This document shows positions 29,647 through 39,519 of a stretch of 64,000 nucleotides of DNA, one piece after another; position 1 is the stretch's first letter, and the number at the start of each line of letters is the position of its first letter. Under the pieces are notes generated by a model. That model was not told the DNA's origin. It saw only the letters and a list, made by a program, of their open reading frames with translations, and searched no databases. Source of the DNA: Thermomonas carbonis. GTDB taxonomy: Bacteria > Pseudomonadota > Gammaproteobacteria > Xanthomonadales > Xanthomonadaceae. The translations under genes were made by a program, and so were the position numbers. Location: contig NZ_CP060719.1 in NCBI RefSeq assembly GCF_014396975.1, positions 3,196,001 through 3,260,000 of the forward strand, in the 5' to 3' direction.

Positions 29647-30983
29647 GCCGGCCTCACGGTGGCGATGCGGTCGCGCCACTGCCGCGCATTCGCGATGATG
29701 CCGTCCAGATCCATATCGACCAGCACACGCTGGCGCAGTTTGTGCACGCCGTCGATCCAGACGTCGCTGACCTGGTGCCGGCCGGTGGCGTAGATGAGTT
29801 GCGAGACCACGTTGTGCAGCGGCTGTGTTTCCAGTGCCGAGAGATCCACGCAAGCAATGTCCGCCTGCTTGCCAGGCTCGATGCTGCCGACCAGGTGATC
29901 GAAGCCGATCGCCCTGGCGCCGCCCAGGGTGGCCGCACGCAGCGCTTCGTGTGCATCGAAACCTGCGGCGTCATTGGCGACGGCCTTGGCCAGCAAGGCT
30001 GCGGTGCGGGTCTCGCCGAACATGTCGAGGTCGTTGTTGCTGGCGCAGCCGTCGGTACCGATGGCCAAGGTCACGCCCGCCCGCTCGAGTGCGCAGGCCG
30101 GGCAGAAACCCGATGCCAGCTTCAAGTTGGATTCCGGGCAGTGCACCACGCTGACGCCACGCTCAGCGCAGAGGTGGATCTCGGCCTCGGTGAGCTGGGT
30201 CATGTGCACTGCGATCAGGCGGTCGTTGACCAGGCCGAGCCGATCCAGCCGCGCAATCGGTCGCTGGCCGTGCTGTTCGACGGACTGCTGCACTTCCTGC
30301 GCGGTTTCGTGCAGGTGCAGGTGCACCGGCACGTCGAGTTGGTCGGCGAGCATGCGAACACGCTCGAAGTTGGCGTCGTTGACCGTGTACGGCGCATGCG
30401 GCGCGAACGCGGTGCGGATCAGCGTGTCGTCGCGCCACTGGTCGTGGACTTCACCGGCGCGGTCGAAGTACTCGTCGTCGGAACTCGCCCACGCGGTCGG
30501 GAAGTCGATCACCGGCAAGCCCACCCGTGCGCGAAAGCCGTGGCGCTTGTACGTCGCGGCCTGCACATCGGGGAAGAAATAATTCTCGTTGCAGCAGGTG
30601 GTGCCGCCGCGAAGCATTTCGGCGATCGCCAGGGTGACGCCATCGGCGACGAAGCCGGGGCCGATCACCGCGCCTTCGATCGGCCAGATGTGCTGTTGCA
30701 GCCAGACCTTCAGCGGCAGGTCGTCGGCGACGCCGCGCAGCAGGGTCATCGGGTTGTGGGTATGCGCGTTGACCAGGCCCGGGATCAGCGCGGCATCGGG
30801 ACGCTGCACGGTTTCCTTCGCCTCGAAGCGGGCGTGCGCATCGGCAACGGGCAGCACGGCCACGATGACGCCTGCAGACACGACAACGGCGTGATCGGTC
30901 AGGACCACGCCGTGCGGGACGACCGGCACCACCCACCCGGCTTCGATGATGAGATCGCAGGCCTGCGGGATGGAATCGGCCAT
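29643..30983 (-). CDS. mtaD: Amidohydrolase, 5-methylthioadenosine/S-adenosylhomocysteine deaminase type
   Basis: The 446-residue TRZ/ATZ-family amidohydrolase shows metal sites [13 protein letters not shown] (about 72), [11 protein letters not shown] (about 223), [10 protein letters not shown] and [16 protein letters not shown] (about 313). Close relatives deaminate methylthioadenosine or S-adenosylhomocysteine, products of SAM use. The next gene, ubiG, makes S-adenosylhomocysteine, so the 4-base overlap between them is functionally suggestive. Other amidohydrolase substrates (guanine, triazines) are less likely. Confidence 0.85.
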   Translation of the reverse strand: MADSIPQACDLIIEAGWVVPVVPHGVVLTDHAVVVSAGVIVAVLPVADAHARFEAKETVQRPDAALIPGLVNAHTHNPMTLLRGVADDLPLKVWLQQHIWPIEGAVIGPGFVADGVTLAIAEMLRGGTTCCNENYFFPDVQAATYKRHGFRARVGLPVIDFPTAWASSDDEYFDRAGEVHDQWRDDTLIRTAFAPHAPYTVNDANFERVRMLADQLDVPVHLHLHETAQEVQQSVEQHGQRPIARLDRLGLVNDRLIAVHMTQLTEAEIHLCAERGVSVVHCPESNLKLASGFCPACALERAGVTLAIGTDGCASNNDLDMFGETRTAALLAKAVANDAAGFDAHEALRAATLGGARAIGFDHLVGSIEPGKQADIACVDLSALETQPLHNVVSQLIYATGRHQVSDVWIDGVHKLRQRVLVDMDLDGIIANARQWRDRIATVRPA

Positions 30984-30987
30984 CGGC

Positions 30988-31554
30988 TTACTTGACCCGC
31001 GACTCGTACTCGCCGGTCCTGGTGTTGACCTTGATCTTCTCGTCCTGGCCGACGAACAACGGCACCCGCACCACCGCGCCGGTTTCCAGGGTGGCCGGCT
31101 TGCCGCCGGTGCCGGCGGTGTCGCCCTTCACGCCGGGGTCGGTCTCGGTGATCTTCAATTCGACGAAGTTCGGCGGCTGCACCGCGATCGGCGTGCCGTT
31201 CCAGAGCGTGACCACGCACTCTTCCTCGCCCTTCAGCCACTTCTCGGCGCCGCCCATGCCGGCCTTGTCGGACTGCACCTGCTCGAACGATTCCTGGTTC
31301 ATGAAGTGCCAGTACTCGCCATCGGAATAGAGGAACTGCATGTCGGTATCGACCACGTCCGCCTGCTCGACGTTGTCGGTGGCCTTCATGGTCATTTCCA
31401 CCACGCGGCCCGACTTGATGCTGCGGTACTTGATGCGGGTGAAGGCCTGGCCCTTGCCGGGCTTGACGTATTCGGTCTCGGTGATCACGCAGGGATCGTT
31501 GTTGATCAGGATCTTCTGACCGGTCTTGACGTCGTTCATGCCCAGGGAGGCCAT
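30988..31554 (-). CDS. efp: Elongation factor P
   Basis: The 188-residue protein is EF-P, which rescues ribosomes stalled at polyproline. The modified lysine is in the loop KPGKGQAF, Lys34 if translation starts at 31554. [25 protein letters not shown] and the C-terminal [12 protein letters not shown] are typical. AAGGAG precedes the ATG by 6 bases; an internal ATG at 31539 is less well placed. The divergent gene, epmB, supplies the enzyme that helps modify this lysine. Confidence 0.97.
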   Translation of the reverse strand: MASLGMNDVKTGQKILINNDPCVITETEYVKPGKGQAFTRIKYRSIKSGRVVEMTMKATDNVEQADVVDTDMQFLYSDGEYWHFMNQESFEQVQSDKAGMGGAEKWLKGEEECVVTLWNGTPIAVQPPNFVELKITETDPGVKGDTAGTGGKPATLETGAVVRVPLFVGQDEKIKVNTRTGEYESRVK

Positions 31555-31586
31555 GGATGCTCCTTCGCGCCACCCAGCCGGGCAGC

Positions 31587-31592
31587 TAAAAT
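31587..31592 (+). promoter_or_regulatory. Possible -10 box for epmB
   Basis: TAAAAT lies 54 bases upstream of the epmB ATG in the 92-base divergent efp-epmB gap. No clear -35 box pairs with it. Confidence 0.35.
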
Positions 31593-31646
31593 GTTGGATC
31601 AGGAATTCCGGCGTGGCCGGAACATGTCGTTGGATCGCAGACCCGC

Positions 31647-32708
31647 ATGATAACCGCTGCCCCCGTGGCCTTGCAGCACGCCGCTCAACTGCCGCCTCCC
31701 GCGCTGCGCTGGCAGCAGGCATGGCGCGATGCCGTGCGCGACCCGCGCGAGTTGCTGGCGATGCTGGGGCTTGGCCATCTCGGCAAAGACCTCTCCGATG
31801 CCGCGGCCATGCAATTTCCGTTGCGGGTGCCGCGCGGCTTCGTCGCGCGCATGCGCCATGGCGACCCGACCGACCCCTTGCTTCGGCAGGTGCTGCCGAT
31901 CCTCGACGAGGAGCGCATCGTCCCCGGGTTCGGGCTGGACGCGGTCGGCGATGGCGCGGCACGTCGCGGTGGCGGCGTCATCCACAAATACAACGGCCGT
32001 GCCCTGCTGATCGCCACCGGCAGTTGCGCGGTGCACTGCCGCTACTGCTTCCGCCGGCATTACCCGTATGCCGAGGACACCGCGGCCGCGGCGGGCTGGC
32101 GCGAGGCGGTCGAGACGATTCGCGCCGATGACTCCCTCCACGAGGTCATCCTCTCCGGCGGCGACCCGCTGTCGCTGGCCGACCACAAACTGGCGGAACT
32201 GACCGACGCCATGCGCGGCATCCCGCACATCCGACGCCTGCGCATCCACACTCGCCTGCCGATCGTGCTGCCGGAGCGGGTGGATGCCGGCTTGCTGGCC
32301 TGGCTGCGCGGGCTGCCGTGGCCGGTCGCGGTCGTGGTCCACGCCAACCATGCCAACGAGTTCGACGCCGCGGTCGATGCCGCGATGGTCGCCCTGCGTG
32401 ATGCCGGAGCCACCCTGCTCAACCAGGCGGTGCTGCTGCGCGGCGTCAACGATTCGGTGGAGGCCCTCGCCGACTTGTGCGAACGCGGCCACCGGGTCGG
32501 CGTGCTGCCCTACTACCTGCATCAGCTGGACCGGGTCGCGGGTGCCGCCCATTTCGAAGTCGACGACGCCGAGGCCATCGCCCTTCACGCCACCCTGGCC
32601 GCACGCCTGCCGGGTTACCTGGTGCCGCGACTTGTGCGCGAGGTCGCCGGCGCGCCCGGCAAGACCCCGCTGGTTGCCGTGGACGTGGGCATTCCCTCAC
32701 CGGCATGA
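31647..32708 (+). CDS. epmB: EF-P (R)-beta-lysine isomerase EpmB (lysine 2,3-aminomutase-like radical SAM)
   Basis: The 353-residue radical SAM protein has the iron-sulfur motif C127-x3-C131-x2-C134 ([16 protein letters not shown]), then [22 protein letters not shown], a [10 protein letters not shown] stretch and [14 protein letters not shown]. These match the aminomutase branch that makes (R)-beta-lysine for EF-P. It sits divergent from efp. The ligase EpmA, which attaches the residue, is not in the window. Confidence 0.94.
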   Translation: MITAAPVALQHAAQLPPPALRWQQAWRDAVRDPRELLAMLGLGHLGKDLSDAAAMQFPLRVPRGFVARMRHGDPTDPLLRQVLPILDEERIVPGFGLDAVGDGAARRGGGVIHKYNGRALLIATGSCAVHCRYCFRRHYPYAEDTAAAAGWREAVETIRADDSLHEVILSGGDPLSLADHKLAELTDAMRGIPHIRRLRIHTRLPIVLPERVDAGLLAWLRGLPWPVAVVVHANHANEFDAAVDAAMVALRDAGATLLNQAVLLRGVNDSVEALADLCERGHRVGVLPYYLHQLDRVAGAAHFEVDDAEAIALHATLAARLPGYLVPRLVREVAGAPGKTPLVAVDVGIPSPA

Positions 32709-32747
32709 TGTAGCCTTGCCCCATCACGCAAGGATTGCAGCCCCCGC

Positions 32748-34829
32748 ATGGCGATCGGCAAGGACACCGCTCTACGACTGATGCTTGTCGACGACCAGGT
32801 CAACGAGGCCGAGGCCATCGTCAGCAGCCTGCGCAACGCCGGCATCGCCGTGCGTCCTTTGCGCGCGGAAACCATCGACGAGCTGGCCAGCATCCTGGCC
32901 CAGCAGCAGGTCGACATGGTGCTGGCCGAATATGCGTCCACGCAGATGCCGTTCGCCGAAGTGGCGATGGTGGTCACGGGCTGCGGCCGCGACGTGCCGC
33001 TGCTGGCCGTGCTCGACGGCATCACCGACGAGATCCTGGACAGCGTGCAGGCGCAGGGCGCACAGACGGTCGCCCTGCGCGGCCGGCCGCAGCAATTCCT
33101 CAAGAACGTGCGCACCGAATGGCACGACCTCGACGCCCGCCGCTCGCAGCGCCATCTCGAAGCGCAGATGCGCGAGACCGAGCGCCGCTGCGACATGCTG
33201 ATCGACTCCTCGCGCGAGCCGATCGCCTACATCCACGAAGGCATGCACATCCGCGCGAACCAGGCCTACCTGGAGATGTTCGGCTACGAGACCTTCGAGG
33301 ACGTCGAGGGCATGTCGCTGCTGGACCTGATCGCGCCGAAGGACGTGGACGAGTTCAAGGCCCTGCTCAAGCGGCTGTCCAAGGGCGAGCCGCCGCCGCC
33401 GCGCCATGAACTCACCGCCCGCGACATCGACGGCGACGACTTCCCGGCGATCATGGAATTCACCGCGGCGCAGTACGAGGGCGAGGCCTGCCAGCAGGTG
33501 ATCTTCCGCCGCCAAGCTGCGGAGCAGGATCCGGAACTGGCCCGCCAGGTCGAGGAGCTCAAGCAGCGCGATGCCGCCACCGGCCTGCTGAACCGCCCGA
33601 CCTTCCTCGGCCTGCTGGACAACTGCGTCGCCGAGGCAGCCGGCCAAGGTGCGGTGCATGGCCTGCTGCTGATCGAACCGGACCATCACGCGCAACTGCT
33701 CGAAGTGATCGGCCTGGATGCCGCCGACGACCTGATGGCGGCGATGGGCCAGCGCCTGGACAGCGTCGCCAATGGTGCGATCACCGCCCGTTTCGGCGAG
33801 CACCAGTTGGCCCTGCTGGTCCGCGGCAGCGATTACCGCGCCACCAGCGACCTCGCCGAGAGCGTGCGCGAGGCCTTCGCCGGCCACGTGCTGGAAGTCG
33901 GCGACAACACCCTCAACGCCACCGTCAGCGTCGGCGGCGTGCAGATCGGCGAGAAGATCGCCAGCACCAGCCAGGTCCTGGCCAAGGCCACCCAGGGCGT
34001 GGTGTCCGCGGTCGGCGTGGGCGGCAACCGGGTACAGCTGTTCGATCCCGGTGCAGTCGATCGCGCCGAACAGGAACGCATCGAGGCCTGGGTCGCGCGC
34101 ATCCGGGGTGCGCTGGACAGCGAAGGCTTCCGCCTGGACTTCCAGCCGGTCATCGCCCTGCAGGGCGACGGCAGCGAAACCTACGAGATGTTCCTGCGCC
34201 TGCACGGCAGCGACGGCGTCCCGGTCGAGGCCAGCACCTACCTGCCGATCGCCGAGGAACACGACCTCCTGCGCCCGATCGACCGCTGGGCGGTATCCCG
34301 CGCGATCGCCCTCATCGGTGAGCGCCTGCGCGCCGGCAAGCGCACCAGCGTGCTGCTGTCGGTGTCGCAGGAAGCCCTGCTTGATCCCAGCATGCCGGCC
34401 TTCATCGCGGAGCAGCTGGCCAGTGCGGGCGTGCCCGGCGACCAGCTGATCCTGGCCGTGCCGGAAGCGAAGGTGTTCACCAACCTGCACGCGGCGCAGG
34501 AATTCGCCGGCGCGCTGGCGGGTTTCGGCAGCCGGATGGCGCTTGAGCATTTCGGCGCGGGCCTCAACTCGTTGCAGACGCTGCAGCACTTCGAGCCTGC
34601 CCTGCTCAAGATCGATCCGCAGTTCATGGACGACCTGTCCAAGAGCGCGGACTCGCAGGCACGCGTGCGCGAGATTGCCCAGCAGGCCGGCGGTCGCGGC
34701 ATCCGCACCGTGGCAGAGCGCGTGCAGGATGCGTCGAGCATGACACTGCTGTTCTCGGCGGGCGTGGATTACGTGCAGGGCGACTTCCTGGCCCCGGCCG
34801 GCCCCGACATGACCTACGACTTCAGCTGA
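32748..34829 (+). CDS. fimX: FimX-type c-di-GMP receptor (REC-like, PAS, degenerate GGDEF and EAL)
   Basis: The 693-residue protein has a REC-like domain (about 8-125), a PAS domain (about 140-250), a GGDEF-type domain (about 275-430) and an EAL-type domain (about 440-690). The GGDEF motif is replaced by FGEHQ (349-353) and the EAL by EMF (480-482). Synthase and phosphodiesterase activity is therefore unlikely, while LLKID and VQGDF remain. This is the architecture of FimX, which binds c-di-GMP and, with PilZ, controls type IV pilus extension in Pseudomonas and Xanthomonas. The pilus link is inferred from family, since no pil genes are in the window. It ends at a shared terminator. Confidence 0.85.
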   Translation: MAIGKDTALRLMLVDDQVNEAEAIVSSLRNAGIAVRPLRAETIDELASILAQQQVDMVLAEYASTQMPFAEVAMVVTGCGRDVPLLAVLDGITDEILDSVQAQGAQTVALRGRPQQFLKNVRTEWHDLDARRSQRHLEAQMRETERRCDMLIDSSREPIAYIHEGMHIRANQAYLEMFGYETFEDVEGMSLLDLIAPKDVDEFKALLKRLSKGEPPPPRHELTARDIDGDDFPAIMEFTAAQYEGEACQQVIFRRQAAEQDPELARQVEELKQRDAATGLLNRPTFLGLLDNCVAEAAGQGAVHGLLLIEPDHHAQLLEVIGLDAADDLMAAMGQRLDSVANGAITARFGEHQLALLVRGSDYRATSDLAESVREAFAGHVLEVGDNTLNATVSVGGVQIGEKIASTSQVLAKATQGVVSAVGVGGNRVQLFDPGAVDRAEQERIEAWVARIRGALDSEGFRLDFQPVIALQGDGSETYEMFLRLHGSDGVPVEASTYLPIAEEHDLLRPIDRWAVSRAIALIGERLRAGKRTSVLLSVSQEALLDPSMPAFIAEQLASAGVPGDQLILAVPEAKVFTNLHAAQEFAGALAGFGSRMALEHFGAGLNSLQTLQHFEPALLKIDPQFMDDLSKSADSQARVREIAQQAGGRGIRTVAERVQDASSMTLLFSAGVDYVQGDFLAPAGPDMTYDFS

Positions 34830-34851
34830 TCGCCGCCACGTCGCCCCATGA

Positions 34852-34877
34852 AAAAGCCCGCCTTACGGCGGGCTTTT
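34852..34877 (+). terminator. Bidirectional rho-independent terminator
   Basis: Arms aaaagcccgcc and ggcgggctttt pair perfectly around ttac. It lies between convergent fimX and htpX. Confidence 0.85.
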
Positions 34878-34903
34878 CGCTTGCATGCCGATCGATGGTG
34901 CGA

Positions 34904-35800
34904 TCAGGCCACCAGGCCCTGACGCAACGCGCCTGCATCCGGCTGCGCGTTGCGCAACGCGGCGATGCGCTCCTCCAGCGGCGGGTGGCTCATCAGCAGA
35001 CGCTTGAGGCCGTTGCCCACCCCCCCGCTGATGCCGAAGGCCGCGACCTGCTTGGGCAGGGTGCTCTGGCCATGGGTCTGCGCCAGCCGCTCCAGCGCGG
35101 CGATCATCTTCTGCTTGCCGGCCAGCGCGGCACCACCGGCATCGGCGCGGAACTCGCGATGGCGCGAGAACCACATGGCGATCATCGAGGCGAAGATGCC
35201 GAAGATCATGTCCAGCACGAACACGCCCAAGTAGTAGCCGATGCCGTAGCCGTCGCGGTTGCCCAGGTAGCCATCGATCGCGCGGCCGATGACCCGCGAC
35301 AGCACGATCACGAAGGTGTTCAGCACGCCCTGCAGCAACGCCATCGTCACCATGTCGCCGTTGGCGACGTGACTGACTTCGTGGGCCAGCACGGCCTCGG
35401 CCTCGTCGCGGCTCATCGCCCGCAGCAGGCCGGTGGACACCGCGACCAGCGCGTTGTTGCGGTTGGCGCCGGTGGCGAAGGCGTTGATCTCCGGGGCGTC
35501 GTAGATCGCGACCTCGGGCATGCCGATGCCGGCGGCCTCCGCCTGGCGGCGCACCGTGCTCAGCAGCCATTGTTCGGCCTCGTTGCGCGGGGTTTCGATC
35601 ACATGCGCGCCGGTCGCGCGCTTGGCCATCCATTTGGACACCAGCAACGAAATGATCGAACCGCCGAAGCCGAACAGCGCTGCCATGATCAGCAAGCCGC
35701 CGAACTGCTGCGGGTTCACGCCGAGGATCGACATCACGATACTGACCAGCGCCAGCACCGCCATGTTGGTTGCAAGGAACAGGAATCCGCGCTTGAACAT
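34904..35800 (-). CDS. htpX: Heat-shock membrane protease HtpX
   Basis: The 298-residue M48 metalloprotease degrades misfolded inner-membrane proteins. Two hydrophobic N-terminal segments (about 5-26 and 33-54) are followed by the zinc motif HEVSH (140-144), further membrane segments, and [13 protein letters not shown] with the third zinc ligand. [23 protein letters not shown] is the conserved C-terminal block. The ATG at 35800 begins the family-typical [11 protein letters not shown]; the frame upstream to 35854 lacks similarity. Confidence 0.95.
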   Translation of the reverse strand: MFKRGFLFLATNMAVLALVSIVMSILGVNPQQFGGLLIMAALFGFGGSIISLLVSKWMAKRATGAHVIETPRNEAEQWLLSTVRRQAEAAGIGMPEVAIYDAPEINAFATGANRNNALVAVSTGLLRAMSRDEAEAVLAHEVSHVANGDMVTMALLQGVLNTFVIVLSRVIGRAIDGYLGNRDGYGIGYYLGVFVLDMIFGIFASMIAMWFSRHREFRADAGGAALAGKQKMIAALERLAQTHGQSTLPKQVAAFGISGGVGNGLKRLLMSHPPLEERIAALRNAQPDAGALRQGLVA

Positions 35801-35892
35801 CGATCTGCCATCCTGCCGCAGGGGAGGCGCGGCCTGTTCCGGAAGTGTGGCCACGCGCCTGTAAATTCAATCTGAAGACAGACCGACCCACG

Positions 35893-36798
35893 ATGACCCT
35901 GCCCGCCTATCGCGGCCGTTTCGCGCCCTCGCCCACCGGCCCGCTGCATGCGGGTTCGCTGCTGGCCGCCTTGGGCAGCTGGCTGCTGGCGCGGCAGGCC
36001 AGCGGTGGATGGCTCCTGCGGATCGAAGATGTGGATCCGCCGCGCGAAATCGCCGGCGCGGCCGACGGACAGCGTGCCGCACTGGCCGCCTTCGGGCTGC
36101 ACCACGACGGCCCGGTCGAATACCAGAGCCGGCATGGCCATCTCTACCTGACCGCGCTGGACCGGTTGCTGACGGATGGACTGGCGTTTGAATGTCATTG
36201 CAGCCGCAGCGACCTAGCGGCGACCGGTGGCATCCATCGCCGCTGCGTTGCCGGTGCGCGGCGGCCCGATCCGGCGATCCGCCTGCGCGTGCCGGATGGT
36301 TGCGAGATCGCTTTCGACGATCTGGTGCATGGACGCGTAGTGCAGAGGGTGGATGTCGAAGTCGGCGACTTCGTCCTGCGCCGCACCGATGGCCTGTGGG
36401 CCTATCAGCTCGCTGTGGTGGTGGACGATGCCGACCAGGGCATCACCGATGTGGTCCGAGGTGCCGACCTGCTGGACTCCACGCCACGGCAACTCCTGTT
36501 GCAGCGCGCGTTGGGAGTGCCGACACCGCGCTACGCCCACCTGCCGCTCCTGCTGGGTGCCGACGGCCGCAAGCTGTCGAAGTCCTGCGCAGCGATGCCG
36601 GTCGATCCCACGGGTCCGCTGCCTGCCTTGCGAGCGTGCTGGGCCGCGCTTGGGCAAGTCGCGTTGCCGGCATCGATCGAGTCGCCTGCCGGCTTCCTCA
36701 TCGCTGCGACCGATGCCTTCCGCATCGATCGGGTACCGCGCAACGCCTTGCCCGCATCCGCCGCAGCGCACAACGCTGATGCAACATCGCGCCGTTAG
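35893..36798 (+). CDS. gluQ: Glutamyl-Q tRNA(Asp) synthetase
   Basis: The 301-residue class I synthetase fragment-like protein glutamylates queuosine at position 34 of tRNA-Asp. [20 protein letters not shown] (HIGH-type motif), [19 protein letters not shown] and the KMSKS-type KLSKS are present. It lacks the anticodon-binding domain of GluRS, which sets it apart. The ATG at 35893 fits; the frame upstream overlaps the htpX leader region and is not conserved. Confidence 0.94.
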   Translation: MTLPAYRGRFAPSPTGPLHAGSLLAALGSWLLARQASGGWLLRIEDVDPPREIAGAADGQRAALAAFGLHHDGPVEYQSRHGHLYLTALDRLLTDGLAFECHCSRSDLAATGGIHRRCVAGARRPDPAIRLRVPDGCEIAFDDLVHGRVVQRVDVEVGDFVLRRTDGLWAYQLAVVVDDADQGITDVVRGADLLDSTPRQLLLQRALGVPTPRYAHLPLLLGADGRKLSKSCAAMPVDPTGPLPALRACWAALGQVALPASIESPAGFLIAATDAFRIDRVPRNALPASAAAHNADATSRR

Positions 36799-36838
36799 AA
36801 TCCCGCTTCACATCTGCCACTTTTCAGGAGTTCCCCCC

Positions 36839-37579
36839 ATGACTTCCCGCGTCGCACTCGTCACCGGTGGTACCGGCGGCATCGGCACCGCCATCGTCAA
36901 GCGGCTGGCCGACATGGGCCACAAGGTCGCCACCAACTACCGCAACGAGGAAAAGGCGCGCGCCTGGCAGGACAAGATGAAGGCCGACGGCTACGACGTG
37001 GCCCTGGTCAAGGGCGACGTGACCTCGCCCGAGGAAGCCGAGGCGATGGTGCGCGAAGTCGAATCCACGCTGGGGCCGGTCGACATCCTGGTCAACAACG
37101 CCGGTATCACCCGCGACGGCACCTTCCACAAGATGAAGGCCGACCAGTGGGGCGACGTGATCAACACCAACCTCAACTCGGTGTTCAACGTCACCCGCCC
37201 GGTGATCGAAGGCATGCGCGAGCGCAAGTGGGGCCGTGTCATCCAGATCAGCTCGATCAACGGCCTGAAGGGCCAGTACGGCCAGGCCAACTACGCCGCG
37301 GCCAAGGCCGGCATGCACGGCTTCACCATTTCGCTGGCGCGCGAGAACGCCCGCAACGGCGTCACCGTCAACACGATCTCGCCGGGCTACATCGCCACCG
37401 ACATGGTGATGGCGGTGCCGGAAGAAGTGCGCGCGAAGATCGTCGCCGACATCCCAACCGGTCGCCTCGGCACCCCGGAGGAGATCGCGTATGGCGTCGG
37501 CTTCCTTGCCGATGAGCAGGCGAGCTGGATCACCGGCTCCAACCTAGATATCAACGGCGGCCACCATATGGGCTGGTGA
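36839..37579 (+). CDS. phbB: Acetoacetyl-CoA reductase (SDR family)
   Basis: The 246-residue short-chain dehydrogenase has the NADPH motif TGGTGGIGTAIV (residues 9-20), NNAGITRD, catalytic Ser in ISSINGLKGQ and the catalytic pair in YAAAKAG. ATNYRNEEKARAW and NTISPGYIATDMVMAVP match PhbB, which makes (R)-3-hydroxybutyryl-CoA for polyhydroxybutyrate; the fatty-acid reductase FabG is closely related. No phbA or phbC is nearby. CAGGAG lies 8 bases before the ATG. Confidence 0.87.
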   Translation: MTSRVALVTGGTGGIGTAIVKRLADMGHKVATNYRNEEKARAWQDKMKADGYDVALVKGDVTSPEEAEAMVREVESTLGPVDILVNNAGITRDGTFHKMKADQWGDVINTNLNSVFNVTRPVIEGMRERKWGRVIQISSINGLKGQYGQANYAAAKAGMHGFTISLARENARNGVTVNTISPGYIATDMVMAVPEEVRAKIVADIPTGRLGTPEEIAYGVGFLADEQASWITGSNLDINGGHHMGW

Positions 37580-37586
37580 GGGCGAC

Positions 37587-37613
37587 GGCAGGAATCGGTC
37601 ACCGGTTCCTGCC
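37587..37613 (+). terminator. Probable terminator after phbB
   Basis: Arms ggcaggaa and ttcctgcc pair, with a partly paired interior, 8 bases past the stop. The T-tract is poor. Confidence 0.5.
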
Positions 37614-37670
37614 TGTGCTTGCCTGTGACAAGATCGACCCGAACCCTCAGCCGAACGCCACGGAGCCGCC

Positions 37671-38120
37671 ATGTCCGACGCCGACCCGAACCGCCGACCG
37701 TCCAATGCCGGCCGCTACCTTTTTCTCTTCTTGTTCGGCCTGGCGCTGGGTGCAATCGGCGTGGTGATGCTTCTGCGCAGTCTGGAATCCCGCAAGACAC
37801 CGCAGGATCTCTTGCCGGATGCCTTGATGCACGTGCAGCAGTGGCACATGGCGCAATTGAAGGGCGACATGGACGCGAATCGCTGCAACGCGACCGACAT
37901 CCTGCCGCACCTGCAGGCGCTGCGGGTCACCGCGAATGATCTGGATGCCGCGTTCCCCGACTTGCGCGACGACACCCGCTTCACTGCCGCGAGTTCGGCG
38001 ATGCGCGCCGCCACCGACAAGGCGATCGCCAACCCGCCGCTGACCTGCGATGGCCTGGGCGCGACGATGAAATCCATTGGCGAAACCTGCAAGGCCTGCC
38101 ACCAGGATTTCCGCGGCTGA
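37671..38120 (+). CDS. Membrane-anchored c-type cytochrome-like protein
   Basis: The 149-residue protein has one N-terminal transmembrane helix (about residues 16-36) and a single haem-binding motif C140-x2-C143-H144 close to the C-terminus. A C-terminal haem site after a helical domain resembles class II cytochromes (cytochrome c' type). Two further Cys (NRCNATD and LTCDGLG) could form a disulfide. It probably transfers electrons, or binds a small ligand, on the periplasmic side of the inner membrane. The partner is unknown. Confidence 0.78.
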   Translation: MSDADPNRRPSNAGRYLFLFLFGLALGAIGVVMLLRSLESRKTPQDLLPDALMHVQQWHMAQLKGDMDANRCNATDILPHLQALRVTANDLDAAFPDLRDDTRFTAASSAMRAATDKAIANPPLTCDGLGATMKSIGETCKACHQDFRG

Positions 38121-38140
38121 ATCCATTGCCATGCGATACC

Positions 38141-38166
38141 ACAAGGCCGCCTCCGGGCGGCCTTGT
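38141..38166 (+). terminator. Rho-independent terminator after the cytochrome gene
   Basis: Arms acaaggccgcc and ggcggccttgt pair perfectly around a 4-base loop, 20 bases past the stop. Confidence 0.75.
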
Positions 38167-38345
38167 CGTTGGAGACTGCCGGCCATCGCATGTTGACGCC
38201 GCGTCGACGTGGGTGAATCGGCGGTGAGGACGATGCGCCTGCACCGCGCGATTGTCGGCTTCGGTTCATGCGCGGGCTCACAGGATCGGCTCGTCGCTGC
38301 AACCGCTCGACGCCCATCACCCGCTCGCCGGGAGGAGACCCAATC

Positions 38346-38819
38346 ATGACCACTCGCAATCCTTATCTCCGCAGCATCGGCGCGGCTACGCTCGGCCTGG
38401 CCATGGCAGCCAGCATCGGCTGCGCCAGCACCGGCTCGTCCGGCTACTCCGGCGGATCCAGCTACGGCAACAACTACGGCAACACCTGCCAGAACTGCGG
38501 CACGGTCACCCGGATCAGCGTCGGCGGAAGTTCGGGCACGGCAGGCGCGGTGATCGGCGGTATCATCGGCGCGGTTGCGGGCCATGAGGTTTCCGCACAG
38601 ACCGGCGGCAGCAAGGGTAATCAGAACATCTCTGCAGCAGCGGGTGCCGTCGCCGGTGCTGCCGCCGGCAACGCGATCCAGAAGAATCGCAGCGATGGTT
38701 ACACCGTGCACGTGCGCATGGACGACGGACGCACCACCACGGTCACCCAGGGCGACGTGTCGGGCTTCCGCGAGGGCTCGCGCGTTCGGGTCTCCGACGG
38801 CCGCGCGTATCTGCAGTAA
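38346..38819 (+). CDS. Glycine-zipper 2TM-domain lipoprotein
   Basis: The 157-residue protein carries a signal peptide with lipobox ASIGC (Cys about residue 25), then a Ser/Gly/Asn/Tyr-rich linker. A glycine-zipper pair (GTAGAVIGGIIGAVAGHEV and AAAGAVAGAAAGNAIQ) follows, as in SlyB/Pcp-type outer-membrane lipoproteins. The C-terminal YTVHVRMDDGRTTTVTQGD is a family beta domain. The family helps maintain envelope integrity. GGGAGGAG lies just upstream of the ATG at 38346. Bracketed by terminators, it is probably a single-gene unit. Confidence 0.87.
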   Translation: MTTRNPYLRSIGAATLGLAMAASIGCASTGSSGYSGGSSYGNNYGNTCQNCGTVTRISVGGSSGTAGAVIGGIIGAVAGHEVSAQTGGSKGNQNISAAAGAVAGAAAGNAIQKNRSDGYTVHVRMDDGRTTTVTQGDVSGFREGSRVRVSDGRAYLQ

Positions 38820-38848
38820 CCCGACAACACATCTCTAACGCAGCACCG

Positions 38849-38873
38849 GAACGGCCCGCATTGCGGGCCGTTC
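38849..38873 (+). terminator. Rho-independent terminator
   Basis: Arms gaacggcccgc and gcgggccgttc pair perfectly around att, 30 bases past the lipoprotein stop. Confidence 0.75.
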
Positions 38874-38942
38874 GCTTGTCCGGACTCGCGTCCTTGCCGC
38901 TGCATTCCTGCAAAATGATTCCGCCCTTTCGCTGGATACATC

Positions 38943-39443
38943 ATGGAACCGACCACCCTGTACTACGTGCTTGCCGTCCTGTTGGTCGTCATCGGCATCG
39001 CCGGGACGATCTTGCCGGCCTTGCCCGGCCTGCCACTGGTGTTCGCCGGCATGTTGCTGGCCGCGTGGGCCGGCGATTTCCAGCAGGTCGGCGTGCCGAT
39101 GCTGGTGGTGTTGGGATTGTTGACCGTGTTCTCGCTGGCGGTGGACTTCTGGGCGACCGCACTCGGTGCAAGGCGCGTGGGGGCGAGCAAGCTTGCGATC
39201 ATCGGTGCGATGGTCGGCACGGTCGCCGGCCTGTTCTTCGGGCCGATCGGATTGCTGATGGGCCCGTTCGCCGGTGCCATCGGCGGTGAGCTGATCCATC
39301 GACGCAGCCTGCAGAAGCAGGACCTGGGACAGGCCGCCAAGATCGGCATTGGCACGTGGTTCGGCATTCTGTTCGGCACCGTGCTCAAGCTGGCGCTGGC
39401 GTTCACGATGCTGGGCCTGTTCGCACTGGCCTGGTGGCTGTAG
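38943..39443 (+). CDS. DUF456 membrane protein
   Basis: The 166-residue hydrophobic protein has about four to five membrane segments and two Gly-rich turns (IAGTILPALPGLPLVFAGM and GLFFGPIGLLMGPFAGAIGGE) that define DUF456. The function of the family is unknown. It is followed after 76 bases by the phospholipase-D gene and could share its transcript. Confidence 0.88.
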   Translation: MEPTTLYYVLAVLLVVIGIAGTILPALPGLPLVFAGMLLAAWAGDFQQVGVPMLVVLGLLTVFSLAVDFWATALGARRVGASKLAIIGAMVGTVAGLFFGPIGLLMGPFAGAIGGELIHRRSLQKQDLGQAAKIGIGTWFGILFGTVLKLALAFTMLGLFALAWWL

Positions 39444-39519
39444 CGACGCGGCTTTCACGCCACGCTGAACGGATTCAGGCCAAGCTGCGCGCCCACTGGA
39501 TCCCGCACGGATCGCCGCA

